A stretch of DNA of 12,128 nucleotides from Betaproteobacteria bacterium UBA7395 (GTDB lineage Bacteria > Pseudomonadota > Gammaproteobacteria > Burkholderiales > Rhodocyclaceae). A model generated the notes under the pieces. That model did no database searches and was not told the origin of the DNA. It saw only the letters and a program-made list of their open reading frames with translations. Shown piece after piece: positions 1 to 8,877 of the stretch (position 1 is its first letter; the number at the start of each line of letters is the position of its first letter). Location: positions 1 to 12,128 of the forward strand of contig DKNF01000231.1 in the NCBI GenBank assembly GCA_002470165.1. Direction: 5' to 3'. The position numbers and the translations under genes were made by a program.

Positions 1-15
1 CGACGCATTCGCGCC

Positions 16-651
16 TTAGGCGACTGGTGCCAAAGGCACTGCCGCATGAGATAGCAGTGATACTGCCAACGCAGCATCTTCAATGTCCCCGGCAGCGCGC
101 CTGGCGGCCCGCGCCTTGCGCTCGGCGACGCGTGCTTCATGCTCGGCCACCTTGCGCCGATGCGCCTCGGCCTGTTCCGCCCGTTTCTGCGCCCGCGCTT
201 CCGCTTTTCGCTGCTTGTCGGCCAGCGCCTGCTGACGCGCTTCCTCAGCCTGCCGCCGCTCTTCCGCCACGGCCTGTTCCCGGGCAGGCAGATCCTGCGC
301 CCGACGTTGCTCCTCGGCGGCGACCCGGGCCGCCCTGGCCGCAGACTGCTCGCGTCTGACCTCACGCTCGACGGCACTGGCTTCGATTTCCTGCTGCCGG
401 CTTTCCCGGGTTGCCGCGATCTGCGCTTCGCGCGCCTTGTTGACGCAGGCATTGACCAGGAATTTCTTCTGGCAGGCGAGATTTTCGCGCTCGAACTCGG
501 CGTTGGCGGCCGTCAGGCGGGCCTCGGCCTCCGCCCGCATGGCCTCGGCCCGGGCCAGGCGCTGTTCCCAATCGGCCTCGTCGGCCAGCGCCGCGCCGCC
601 GAACAACGCCAGGATCAGCCCGGCAACCAGAGTTGGGGATCGATATTCCAT
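16..651 (-). CDS. Secreted coiled-coil protein of unknown function
   Basis: A 211-residue protein with a likely Sec signal peptide (residues 1-23, hydrophobic core LVAGLILALFGGA, cleavage after ALA). The mature part is almost entirely Ala/Glu/Arg/Gln-rich and should form a long charged coiled coil (about 27-188) in the periplasm. Its only distinctive motif is C60-QKKFLVNA-C69 followed by NKAREAQ, two cysteines eight residues apart that could form a disulphide. I recall this motif from betaproteobacterial hypothetical proteins but know no function. The start at 651 is chosen because it gives the signal peptide; later ATGs lose it. No clear Shine-Dalgarno sequence is present, and the first 37 bases overlap the 3' end of the HD-GYP gene, suggesting coupled translation. 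The last 25 or so residues are hydrophobic and unlike the charged body, so a late frameshift is possible. Confidence 0.75.
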   Translation of the reverse strand: MEYRSPTLVAGLILALFGGAALADEADWEQRLARAEAMRAEAEARLTAANAEFERENLACQKKFLVNACVNKAREAQIAATRESRQQEIEASAVEREVRREQSAARAARVAAEEQRRAQDLPAREQAVAEERRQAEEARQQALADKQRKAEARAQKRAEQAEAHRRKVAEHEARVAERKARAARRAAGDIEDAALAVSLLSHAAVPLAPVA

Positions 652-1823
652 TTTTCGTAGCTTTCGAAACTGGCGACCTTGTCCTGCTGGAACTTCGACA
701 GGTCGATGATTTCCGGCGGAATGTAGTGTTTCTGCCCGGTGTGATAGAAGACCCGGATCACGGGTTCGAGCAGGTTGCCTTCGTTCTGCTCCAGAACCAC
801 GCCGAGGCGCTTGCTTTCGAGCATGACCAGCGAGCCGCTGGGATAGATGCCGATCGAGCGGATGAAGGCCTGGACCAGCTTGGGATCGAAATGGTGGCTG
901 CTCCATTCGAGCAGTTTCTTGAGCGCCTGCGTCGGCGCCATGCCCTTGTGGTAGACGCGCTCGGAAGTGATCGCATCGTAGACATCGACAATCGACGCCA
1001 TCTGGCCGTACAACGACACGCCCGCGCCGGCCAGGCCGCCGGGATAACCCGAACCGTCGAAGCGCTCGTGATGCTGGGCGGTCACCTGCAAGGCGATGTC
1101 GCTGATGCCGCCGGACTCCTGCAGCAGGTTAACGCCCTCATCGACATGGTGCTGCATGTGGCCGAATTCGTCGTCGCTGAGCTTGCCCGGCTTGTTCAGG
1201 ATGCGGTCGGGAATGCGCGCCTTGCCGACGTCGTGCAGCAGGCCGCCGAGCGCCAGTTCGCGGATCACTGCCTTGTCGAGCTTCATGCCCCGGCCGAAGG
1301 CGACCAGCAGCGCACAGACGCTGACCGAATGCTGGAAGGTGTAGTCGTCGTGATTCTTCAGACGGTTCAGCGGCAGCAACGCGTCCTGGTTGCGGAAGAT
1401 CGAATCGACAATGCCCTCGACCAGCGGCTCGACACGCTCGACATGAATCTGCTGGCCCAGGCGCACGTCATCCATCATGTTGCGCACGATCTTGTTGGCT
1501 TCGCCCTGCAGCCGGCGTGCCCGAGCCGCTTCGTCCTTGACGTCGACCTCGATCGGCCGGTCGGATTTCTTCTCGGCAATTTCCTGCAGGCGCCGGTCGA
1601 GTTCGGCGCTGACCTCGCTGGCGCTGCGCGCCTGCCAGACATCGGCACCCTTGACGGTGTCGATGTATACCTCCCTGATCCCGAGCTTGACGATCTTGTC
1701 CACGGTCGCCATGTCGCGCACGTGGAAAGCGTTGGTCAGGAAGGGATGATCGAGCCAGCCGCAATTGAGGTCATGGATGTACATGCCCGGTTTGAGCTGG
1801 TCGGTGGTAATCAGCTTGATCAT
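615..1823 (-). CDS. HD-GYP domain protein, predicted cyclic-di-GMP phosphodiesterase
   Basis: A 402-residue cytosolic protein. Residues 1-130 match the DUF3391 domain often placed before HD-GYP domains (opening MIKLITTDQLKPGMYI). The HD-GYP domain follows at about 135-330: metal-ligand His at H165, HDVGK at 197-201, a His pair at H225/H226, HHE at 251-253 and GSGYPGG at 257-263, with D280 in VDVYDAIT. All expected metal and GYP residues are present, so activity converting cyclic-di-GMP to pGpG/GMP is likely from family knowledge. There is no receiver domain or membrane segment, so the input signal is unknown. The tail (330-402) is a conserved-looking extension ending in a Trp-containing segment. 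The ATG at 1823 has no Shine-Dalgarno sequence; an extended -10 box seven bases upstream predicts a leaderless mRNA. It is divergent from yheS and overlaps the downstream coiled-coil gene by 37 bases. Confidence 0.93.
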   Translation of the reverse strand: MIKLITTDQLKPGMYIHDLNCGWLDHPFLTNAFHVRDMATVDKIVKLGIREVYIDTVKGADVWQARSASEVSAELDRRLQEIAEKKSDRPIEVDVKDEAARARRLQGEANKIVRNMMDDVRLGQQIHVERVEPLVEGIVDSIFRNQDALLPLNRLKNHDDYTFQHSVSVCALLVAFGRGMKLDKAVIRELALGGLLHDVGKARIPDRILNKPGKLSDDEFGHMQHHVDEGVNLLQESGGISDIALQVTAQHHERFDGSGYPGGLAGAGVSLYGQMASIVDVYDAITSERVYHKGMAPTQALKKLLEWSSHHFDPKLVQAFIRSIGIYPSGSLVMLESKRLGVVLEQNEGNLLEPVIRVFYHTGQKHYIPPEIIDLSKFQQDKVASFESYEKWNIDPQLWLPG

Positions 1824-1829
1824 GCGAGG

Positions 1830-1838
1830 ATTCTAGCA
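1830..1838 (-). promoter_or_regulatory. Extended -10 promoter for the HD-GYP gene
   Basis: On the minus strand the sequence reads TGCTAGAAT, an extended -10 (TGn plus TAGAAT). The usual spacing of about seven bases places the transcript start on or next to the A of the ATG at 1823, predicting a leaderless mRNA. I see no good -35 box, which fits extended -10 promoters. This is a prediction from sequence only. Confidence 0.5.
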
Positions 1839-1847
1839 GCCCGCCGC

Positions 1848-1853
1848 TATAAT
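1848..1853 (+). promoter_or_regulatory. -10 box for yheS
   Basis: A perfect TATAAT ends ten bases before the yheS ATG (1864). Expected transcription start is about 1860, leaving a leader of three or four bases and no room for a Shine-Dalgarno sequence. No convincing -35 hexamer is visible at the usual spacing. It lies back to back with the HD-GYP promoter, so the two would compete for RNA polymerase. Confidence 0.5.
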
Positions 1854-1863
1854 TCGCCCCCTG

Positions 1864-3777
<1,914 letters not shown>

Positions 3778-3797
3778 ACCCCGAAGGTCTTACGGTC

Positions 3798-3803
3798 TAT
3801 AAT
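3798..3803 (+). promoter_or_regulatory. -10 box for the PhnD-like/GGDEF-EAL operon
   Basis: A perfect TATAAT lies 29 bases before the preferred ATG at 3833, in the short gap after yheS. Transcription would start near 3810. No strong -35 hexamer is seen and no terminator for yheS was found before it, so read-through from yheS may also contribute. Confidence 0.45.
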
Positions 3804-3832
3804 CCTGCGCTTATGTGTCTCCGGATTGTCGT

Positions 3833-4693
3833 ATGCGCCACCTGAGCTTGTTCGTCTGCGCCCTGTCGCTGGCCCTGGGCCTCATCCTGCAACCGGCCAG
3901 CGCGGCAGGAAAACCATCCGGCGCCCCGCTGACCGTCGGCATCGTTCCCTACATGAGCACCGGCATGCTGCTGCGCACGCATGCCCCCCTGGCCAAGAGC
4001 CTGGAAAGCAGCCTGCAGCGCCCGATCAATCTACGCACCGCCCCCGATTACCAGAGTTTTTTCCAGCGCCTGCGCGCCGGCGACTATGATATTGCCATCA
4101 CCCCGCCGCATTACGGTTGGCTGGCGATTCGCGACCATGGTTTCCAGCCGCTGCTGGTTCACCGCGACCCGATTCGCGGCATTCTGGTCAGTGCCACCGA
4201 CCAACCAGTCAACAACATCGCCGATTTGCGCGGCGCCAGCATTGCCGTCACCGACCGCAGCGCACTGATGGCCATCCTGGGCGCACAGACCCTGGCCGAC
4301 GAAGGACTGGTCGAGAACCGGGACTACCAGTTCGTCAGCGCCGTCTCACATTCCAGCGCAATCCACAACGCGATTACCGGCAAGACCCGCGCCGCCCTGG
4401 TCAATGCCACCAGCCTGGTCCTGTCGCCGCCGGAAATTCGCCAGCGCACCCAGGTCTGGCGTGATCTGGCCGTTTTCCCGGGACAGTTCTACATCGCCCA
4501 TGCCCGCCTGGGCGAGGATTACAAGGCGGTAATCGCCGCGCTGCAAGCTTTCGAACGCTCGCCGGCCGGCCGGGAATTCTTCACCTCCACGGCCCAGGGC
4601 GGTTTCCGCGCGCTCACCGCCGACGACCGCAAGACGCTGGAGCGCGCGCTGCCCGAAACCCGCCGGCTGCTGCGCGAAACGGCGCACCAATGA
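3833..4693 (+). CDS. PhnD-like periplasmic substrate-binding protein
   Basis: A 286-residue protein with a Sec signal peptide (MRHLSLFVCALSLALGLILQ, cleavage near PASA-AGK). The mature protein has the phosphate/phosphonate-binding (PhnD/PtxB) fold pattern: LTVGIVPYMS at the start, then LRTAPDYQSFFQRLRAGDYDIAITPPHYGWLA, VSATDQPVNNIADLRGASIAVTDRSA, and the late FPGQFYIAHARLGE segment. Ligand is unknown; family members bind phosphonates, phosphite and other small anions. There is no ABC permease or ATPase next to it. Instead its TGA shares an ATGA overlap with a membrane GGDEF-EAL gene, so a sensing role is more likely than transport. I prefer the ATG at 3833, which starts the signal peptide; a GTG at 3815 would add six residues. 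Shine-Dalgarno match is poor. Confidence 0.88.
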   Translation: MRHLSLFVCALSLALGLILQPASAAGKPSGAPLTVGIVPYMSTGMLLRTHAPLAKSLESSLQRPINLRTAPDYQSFFQRLRAGDYDIAITPPHYGWLAIRDHGFQPLLVHRDPIRGILVSATDQPVNNIADLRGASIAVTDRSALMAILGAQTLADEGLVENRDYQFVSAVSHSSAIHNAITGKTRAALVNATSLVLSPPEIRQRTQVWRDLAVFPGQFYIAHARLGEDYKAVIAALQAFERSPAGREFFTSTAQGGFRALTADDRKTLERALPETRRLLRETAHQ

Positions 4694-6705
4694 CCCTCCT
4701 CCCCCGCTCGCTGCGCGGACGCCTGATCGTCCTGACCGTCATCGTCGAGGTCGTGATGATCTCGGCCATCCTGTGGAACAGCCAGCGCCTTGCGGAAACC
4801 CACCTGCTCCAGCAATTCGAGCTGCGCCGGGCCGAAACCAGCCGCCTGATGCGGGCGGCCCTGGCGCCGGCCATGGCCCAGCACGACTACGCCGCCGTCA
4901 GTGAAATCCTGAACGACGCCCGCCAATTGCAGGGCATGAGCTACCTCGTCATGTTCGACGACGAAGACCGGCGCATCGCCTCGGCGGCGGCCAGCGAACT
5001 GCCCGGGCAAAGCGCCCTGGAATTTCTCTCCGGACTGCCGGAGGACGCCAGCCGCATGGACTTTCACATCGCCATGGAAATCGAGGGCCGGCAGTACGGC
5101 GAACTGCTGATCGGACTTGACCTGCATTTCCTGAATACCGCCCGACGCGACATCCTGACCCAGAACATCCTGCTCGCCCTGTTCGGCATCCTGCTGACCA
5201 CCGCCGTGCTGACCGCCATCGCGCTGTGGCTGACCCGCCACCTGACCGCGCTGTCGAATGCCAGCCGCGCCCTGGCCCAGGGCGAACGCTTTTCGCCGCT
5301 ACCCGGCGGCGGCGACGACGACATCGGCCGCGTGGTGACCGCCTTCAACGCCATGGCCGCTGCCCTGAATGCCCGTATGGAAGAACTCGAGGCAGCCGAA
5401 CTGACCCAGCGCGAACTGGCCGAGCGGCTGCTCTACATGGCCGAGAGCGACCCGCTGACCGGGCTGGCCAACCGGGCCCGCTTCTCGGCCGAGCTCGAAC
5501 GCGCGCTGGAACACGTGCATCGCGGCCCGGAATACCACGGGGCGCTGCTTTACTTCGACATCGACGAATTCAAGACGATCAACGACACCTTTGGCCATCG
5601 CGCCGGCGACAACGTCCTGCTACGCGCTGCCAACACCATCGGCAAGATCGTCCGCGCCGACGAAATGCTCGCCCGCCTGGGCGGCGACGAGTTCGTCATC
5701 CTCGCCCCGGGGGCCGACCGAGCCGGTGCCCAGGCGCTGGCCGAACGCATCGTCAATGCCGTACGCAGCATCGCCTTCGATTTCTCCGGCCATCAGCTCG
5801 GCCTGACCATCAGCCTGGGCATCGCGCTTTTCCCGGAGCACGGCGACAGCAGCGAGAACATCGTTTCCCACGCCGACGCCGCGATGTACCAGGCCAAATC
5901 CAGCGGCAAGAACTGCTGGCGCATCTACCGGCCCGACCTCGACGACTCCGAGCAGATGCTCCACCAGCTGGGCTGGAACGACCGCATCCAGCGCGCGCTC
6001 GACGAACGGCGCCTGGTCCTCCACTTCCAGGGCATCCACTCGGTGCGCACCGGCGCCGTCGCCCATTACGAAGCCCTGGTCCGGATGATCGATCCGGACA
6101 GTCCCGATTCGCTGCTGATGCCGGGCAACTTCATCCCCGCCGCCGAAAAGAGCGGGCGCATTCTCGACATCGACCGCTGGGTGATCGGCGACGCCATCCG
6201 CGTACTCGCCGAAGAACCCGAGCTGCCGGCGCTGGCCATCAACATTTCCGCCCGCTCCTTCGGCGAACCGGGACTGGCCGAACTGATCCGCAGCAAGCTG
6301 GCGGCGTTCGAGGTCGAGCCGCAGCGACTCATCGTCGAACTGACCGAAACCGGCGCCCTGGCCAACATCCACGACGCCGAAGCCTTCATGGACGACTTGC
6401 ACCGTCTCGGCTGTACCGTCTGCCTCGACGATTTCGGCGTCGGCTTCTCGTCCTTCGCCTATCTGAAGCAGTTGCCCGCCGACGTGCTCAAGATCGACGG
6501 CATGTTCATCCGCAACCTGGCCGACGACCCCAGCGACCAGGTCTTCGTCCGCGCCATCGTCGAAGTCGCGCGCGGCCTGGGCAAGAAAACGGTGGCCGAG
6601 TTCGTCGGCAGTGACCAGACGCTGGAAATCCTGCGCGGACTCGGTGTCGATTACGCACAGGGTTACTACCTTTCGCGCCCGGAAGCCGTAATCCGGCCAA
6701 CTTAA
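4690..6705 (+). CDS. Membrane GGDEF-EAL cyclic-di-GMP signalling protein with HAMP domain
   Basis: A 671-residue inner-membrane protein. TM1 is at about 11-29, a periplasmic sensor region at 30-158, TM2 at about 159-181, HAMP at about 182-236, a short linker helix, GGDEF at 250-413 and EAL at 425-668. GGDEF is intact: FDIDEFKTINDTFGH at 289-303 and GGDEF at 331-335. The inhibitory-site RxxD is RADE (322-325), Glu replacing Asp, so product inhibition may be altered. EAL residues are mostly present: EALVR (461-465), NIS (518-520), E553, DDFGVGFSS (580-588), K601, E637 and Q658. The usual GVE/FVE segment after E637 reads FVG, and the opening QP is QG. Both activities seem possible. It overlaps the PhnD-like gene by four bases, implying coupled expression and a periplasmic binding protein that signals through this sensor. 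Confidence 0.94.
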   Translation: MTLLPRSLRGRLIVLTVIVEVVMISAILWNSQRLAETHLLQQFELRRAETSRLMRAALAPAMAQHDYAAVSEILNDARQLQGMSYLVMFDDEDRRIASAAASELPGQSALEFLSGLPEDASRMDFHIAMEIEGRQYGELLIGLDLHFLNTARRDILTQNILLALFGILLTTAVLTAIALWLTRHLTALSNASRALAQGERFSPLPGGGDDDIGRVVTAFNAMAAALNARMEELEAAELTQRELAERLLYMAESDPLTGLANRARFSAELERALEHVHRGPEYHGALLYFDIDEFKTINDTFGHRAGDNVLLRAANTIGKIVRADEMLARLGGDEFVILAPGADRAGAQALAERIVNAVRSIAFDFSGHQLGLTISLGIALFPEHGDSSENIVSHADAAMYQAKSSGKNCWRIYRPDLDDSEQMLHQLGWNDRIQRALDERRLVLHFQGIHSVRTGAVAHYEALVRMIDPDSPDSLLMPGNFIPAAEKSGRILDIDRWVIGDAIRVLAEEPELPALAINISARSFGEPGLAELIRSKLAAFEVEPQRLIVELTETGALANIHDAEAFMDDLHRLGCTVCLDDFGVGFSSFAYLKQLPADVLKIDGMFIRNLADDPSDQVFVRAIVEVARGLGKKTVAEFVGSDQTLEILRGLGVDYAQGYYLSRPEAVIRPT

Positions 6706-6710
6706 TCGGG

Positions 6711-6716
6711 TAAAAT
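6711..6716 (+). promoter_or_regulatory. -10-like box for thrH operon
   Basis: TAAAAT followed by CGCG lies just after the GGDEF-EAL stop codon and 32 bases before the thrH GTG. It resembles the TATAAT boxes before yheS and the PhnD-like gene. The -35 region is weak, and read-through from the upstream operon cannot be excluded because no terminator was found in the 43-base gap. Confidence 0.4.
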
Positions 6717-6748
6717 CGCGTTTTTTCGCCGTCTCAGGGAGCTTCGCC

Positions 6749-7360
6749 GTGCAAATCGTCTGTCTTGACCTCGAAGGGGTGCTCGTCCCCGAAATCTGGA
6801 TCGAATTCGCCGAGCGCACCGGCATTCCGGAACTCAAGCGCACGACGCGCGACGAACCCGATTACGACAAGCTCATGACCTACCGCCTGAACATCCTGCG
6901 CGAGAAGAAGCTCGGCCTGCCGGACATCCAGAAGGTAATCGCCGAAATGGGCCCGATGCAGGGCGCCCGCGCCTTCCTCGACCAGCTGCGCGAGGATTAC
7001 CAGGTCATCATCCTGTCCGACACCTTCTACGAATTCGCCCATCCGCTGATGCGCCAGCTCGGCTGGCCGACGCTGTTCTGCCACTCGCTGGAAGCCGACG
7101 CCGGCGGCATGCTGGTCAACTACCACCTGCGCATGCCGAACCAGAAGCAGGAGGCGGTCAAGCGCTTCAAGGAACTGAACTTCACCATCGTCGCCGCCGG
7201 CGATTCGTACAACGACACGGCGATGCTCGGCGAAGCCCACGGCGGCATCCTCTTCCACCCACCGGAAAACGTCATCCGCGAATTCCCGCAGTTCCCGGTG
7301 GTACGCGACTACGACGCACTGCGTACCCAGATCGACCTCGCTTTCGCCAAGGCCGCCTGA
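6749..7360 (+). CDS. thrH: Bifunctional phosphoserine phosphatase / homoserine phosphotransferase ThrH
   Basis: A 203-residue cytosolic HAD-superfamily enzyme. Known ThrH moves phosphate from phosphoserine to water or to homoserine, giving serine or phosphohomoserine. The opening CLDLEGVLVPEIWIEFAE, with nucleophile D7 and Glu instead of Asp two residues later, is the ThrH signature, distinct from SerB (DxDST). HAD motif II is ILSDTFYEF (S90), a likely motif III Lys is K133, and motif IV is GDSYND (151-156). The segment AHGGILFHPPENVIREFPQF also matches Pseudomonas ThrH as I recall it, and length is normal. The GTG start at 6749 is supported by AGGGA at 6736-6740, eight bases upstream. It is the first gene of a tight operon, five bases ahead of purU. 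Confidence 0.93.
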   Translation: MQIVCLDLEGVLVPEIWIEFAERTGIPELKRTTRDEPDYDKLMTYRLNILREKKLGLPDIQKVIAEMGPMQGARAFLDQLREDYQVIILSDTFYEFAHPLMRQLGWPTLFCHSLEADAGGMLVNYHLRMPNQKQEAVKRFKELNFTIVAAGDSYNDTAMLGEAHGGILFHPPENVIREFPQFPVVRDYDALRTQIDLAFAKAA

Positions 7361-7365
7361 CCGCC

Positions 7366-8229
7366 ATGCATCGCGACCGGTTCTACACCCTCTCCGCCTC
7401 CTGCCCCGACCGGGTCGGGATCATCGCCCGCGTTTCCGGCTTCATCGCCGAGCACGGCGGCTGGATCCTCGAATCGAGTTTCCACGCGGACGATGTCACC
7501 GGTCGCTATTTCATGCGCATCGAGATCAAGGCCGATTCGCTGCCCTTCCTGCTCGCCGAATTCCGCGACCGCTTCCGCCGCGAAATCGGCGAACCGCTGG
7601 CGATGGACTGGCGGATCAGCGACAGCGCAGTCAAGAAGCGCGTCGTGGTCATGGTTTCCAAGCAGGAACACTGCCTCTACGACCTGCTGGCGCGCTGGCA
7701 GTCGAAGGAACTGGACATCGAGATTCCCTGCGTCATCTCCAACCACGACACCTTCAAGGGTTTCGTCGAGTGGCACGGCATTCCCTTCATCCAGGTGCCG
7801 GTGAATCCGGACAACAAGGCCGCCGCCTACGCCGAAATCCAGCGCATCTTCGATGACGTGCGCGGCGACACCATGGTTCTGGCGCGCTACATGCAGATCC
7901 TCTCGCCGGAACTGTGCGACGCGCTGTCCGGCAAGATCATCAACATCCACCACAGCTTCCTGCCCAGCTTCGTCGGCGCCAAGCCCTACCATCAGGCTTT
8001 CCAGCGCGGCGTCAAGCTGATCGGGGCGACCTGCCATTACGTGACCAGCGAACTCGACGCCGGCCCGATCATCGAGCAGGATGTGATCCGCATCGACCAT
8101 TCGGACTCGCCGGAAGACATGGTCCGCTACGGAAAAGACATCGAGAAGACAGTTCTCGCCCGCGGTCTGCGCTACCATCTTGAGGACCGTGTACTGGTGC
8201 ACGGCAACAAGACGGTGGTGTTCCGCTAA
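7366..8229 (+). CDS. purU: Formyltetrahydrofolate deformylase PurU
   Basis: A 287-residue cytosolic enzyme that hydrolyses 10-formyltetrahydrofolate to formate and tetrahydrofolate, balancing one-carbon pools and supplying formate for purine synthesis. An N-terminal ACT domain (about 5-85, starting FYTLSASCPDRVGIIARVSG) is followed by a formyltransferase-fold catalytic domain (about 92-287). Catalytic residues are visible: N193 and H195 in KIINIHHSFLPSF, and D231 in VTSELDAGPIIEQD. The full-length ACT domain separates it from PurN and methionyl-tRNA formyltransferase. The gap to thrH is five bases with no strong Shine-Dalgarno sequence, so translation is probably coupled. Its TAA overlaps the ATG of the next gene by one base. 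Confidence 0.96.
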   Translation: MHRDRFYTLSASCPDRVGIIARVSGFIAEHGGWILESSFHADDVTGRYFMRIEIKADSLPFLLAEFRDRFRREIGEPLAMDWRISDSAVKKRVVVMVSKQEHCLYDLLARWQSKELDIEIPCVISNHDTFKGFVEWHGIPFIQVPVNPDNKAAAYAEIQRIFDDVRGDTMVLARYMQILSPELCDALSGKIINIHHSFLPSFVGAKPYHQAFQRGVKLIGATCHYVTSELDAGPIIEQDVIRIDHSDSPEDMVRYGKDIEKTVLARGLRYHLEDRVLVHGNKTVVFR

Positions 8230-8771
8230 TGCTGATTTCCCGCAAAGACTCGCTCCTCCTCGTCGTCGACATTCAGGAAAAGCTCGCTCCGGCGATCTTC
8301 GAAGCCGACGAAATCACCCGCAACAGCGTCAAGCTGCTTGAAGGCGCCCGCCACCTCGGCATCCCGGCCTTCGTCTCCGAGCACTACGTCAAGGGACTCG
8401 GCCACAGCGTCGCCGCCATCCGCGAGGCGGCCAGCGCCGCCCGCATCTTCGACAAGATCCATTTCTCCTGCGCCAGCGAACCGGGGGTACTCGACATGCT
8501 GCGCGCGACCGGCTGCCGCCAGGTCATCCTGACCGGCGCCGAAACCCACGTCTGCGTCCTGCAGACCGCCCTCGGCCTGCTTGCCGCCGGCTTCCAGGTC
8601 TTCATGGTCGCCGACGCCGCCTCCTCGCGCACGCCGGCCAACCGCCAGCTGGCCCTGGAGCGTCTGCGCGACGCCGGCGGCCACGTGGTCAGCACCGAAA
8701 TGGTCCTGTTCGAGTGGCTGGAACAAGGCGGTACCGACGATTTCCGCGCCTTGCTGCCGCTGATCAAGTAA
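8229..8771 (+). CDS. Isochorismatase-family cysteine hydrolase (YcaC-like)
   Basis: A 180-residue cytosolic protein of the isochorismatase/nicotinamidase-like cysteine hydrolase superfamily. The expected triad is visible: D14 in LVVDIQEKL, K76 in FDKIHFSC and C109 in GAETHVCVLQTA, with the family's Gly/Ala-Glu segment just before the Cys. Features such as SEHYVKGLGHS and the short length resemble the YcaC/ISOC1-2 subgroup, whose substrates are mostly unknown; true isochorismatase or nicotinamidase activity is not indicated. It begins in the purU stop codon (TAATG, one-base overlap) and is last in the thrH-purU operon, ending 16 bases before a strong terminator. A link to one-carbon or serine metabolism is only suggested by position. 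Confidence 0.9.
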   Translation: MLISRKDSLLLVVDIQEKLAPAIFEADEITRNSVKLLEGARHLGIPAFVSEHYVKGLGHSVAAIREAASAARIFDKIHFSCASEPGVLDMLRATGCRQVILTGAETHVCVLQTALGLLAAGFQVFMVADAASSRTPANRQLALERLRDAGGHVVSTEMVLFEWLEQGGTDDFRALLPLIK

Positions 8772-8787
8772 GCCTAATCAATCATCC

Positions 8788-8822
8788 AAACAAAAAACCG
8801 CCGATCCGGCGGTTTTTTGTTT
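8788..8822. terminator. Bidirectional intrinsic terminator
   Basis: A perfect hairpin CCGCCG-ATC-CGGCGG (8798-8812) is flanked by A6 on the left and T6 on the right; the pairing continues outward through AAAC/GTTT. On the plus strand it ends the thrH-purU-hydrolase operon. Read on the minus strand it also has a T tract, so it can back up termination of amtB. Confidence 0.93.
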
Positions 8823-8827
8823 CCCGT

Positions 8828-8853
8828 AAAAAATGGGCACCCGAAGGTGCCCA
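8828..8853 (-). terminator. Intrinsic terminator of the porin-glnK-amtB operon, UUCG tetraloop
   Basis: On the minus strand an eight-pair stem TGGGCACC / GGTGCCCA encloses the loop TTCG and is followed by six T residues. The C(UUCG)G loop is known to be exceptionally stable in RNA. It lies 24 bases after the amtB stop codon and just before the bidirectional hairpin. Confidence 0.93.
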
Positions 8854-8877
8854 AAGGGAGAGAGACTACGAAACTGC

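Noticed and set aside
3815..3832. GTG at 3815 as the start of the PhnD-like protein
   Set aside because: It would put six polar residues (MSPDCR) before a normal signal peptide that begins at the ATG at 3833, with no better ribosome site.
3813..3845. Ten-codon upstream frame (MCLRIVVCAT) just after the TATAAT box and overlapping the start of the PhnD-like gene
   Set aside because: No ribosome site, no attenuator structure and no telling composition; it is most simply a chance ATG.
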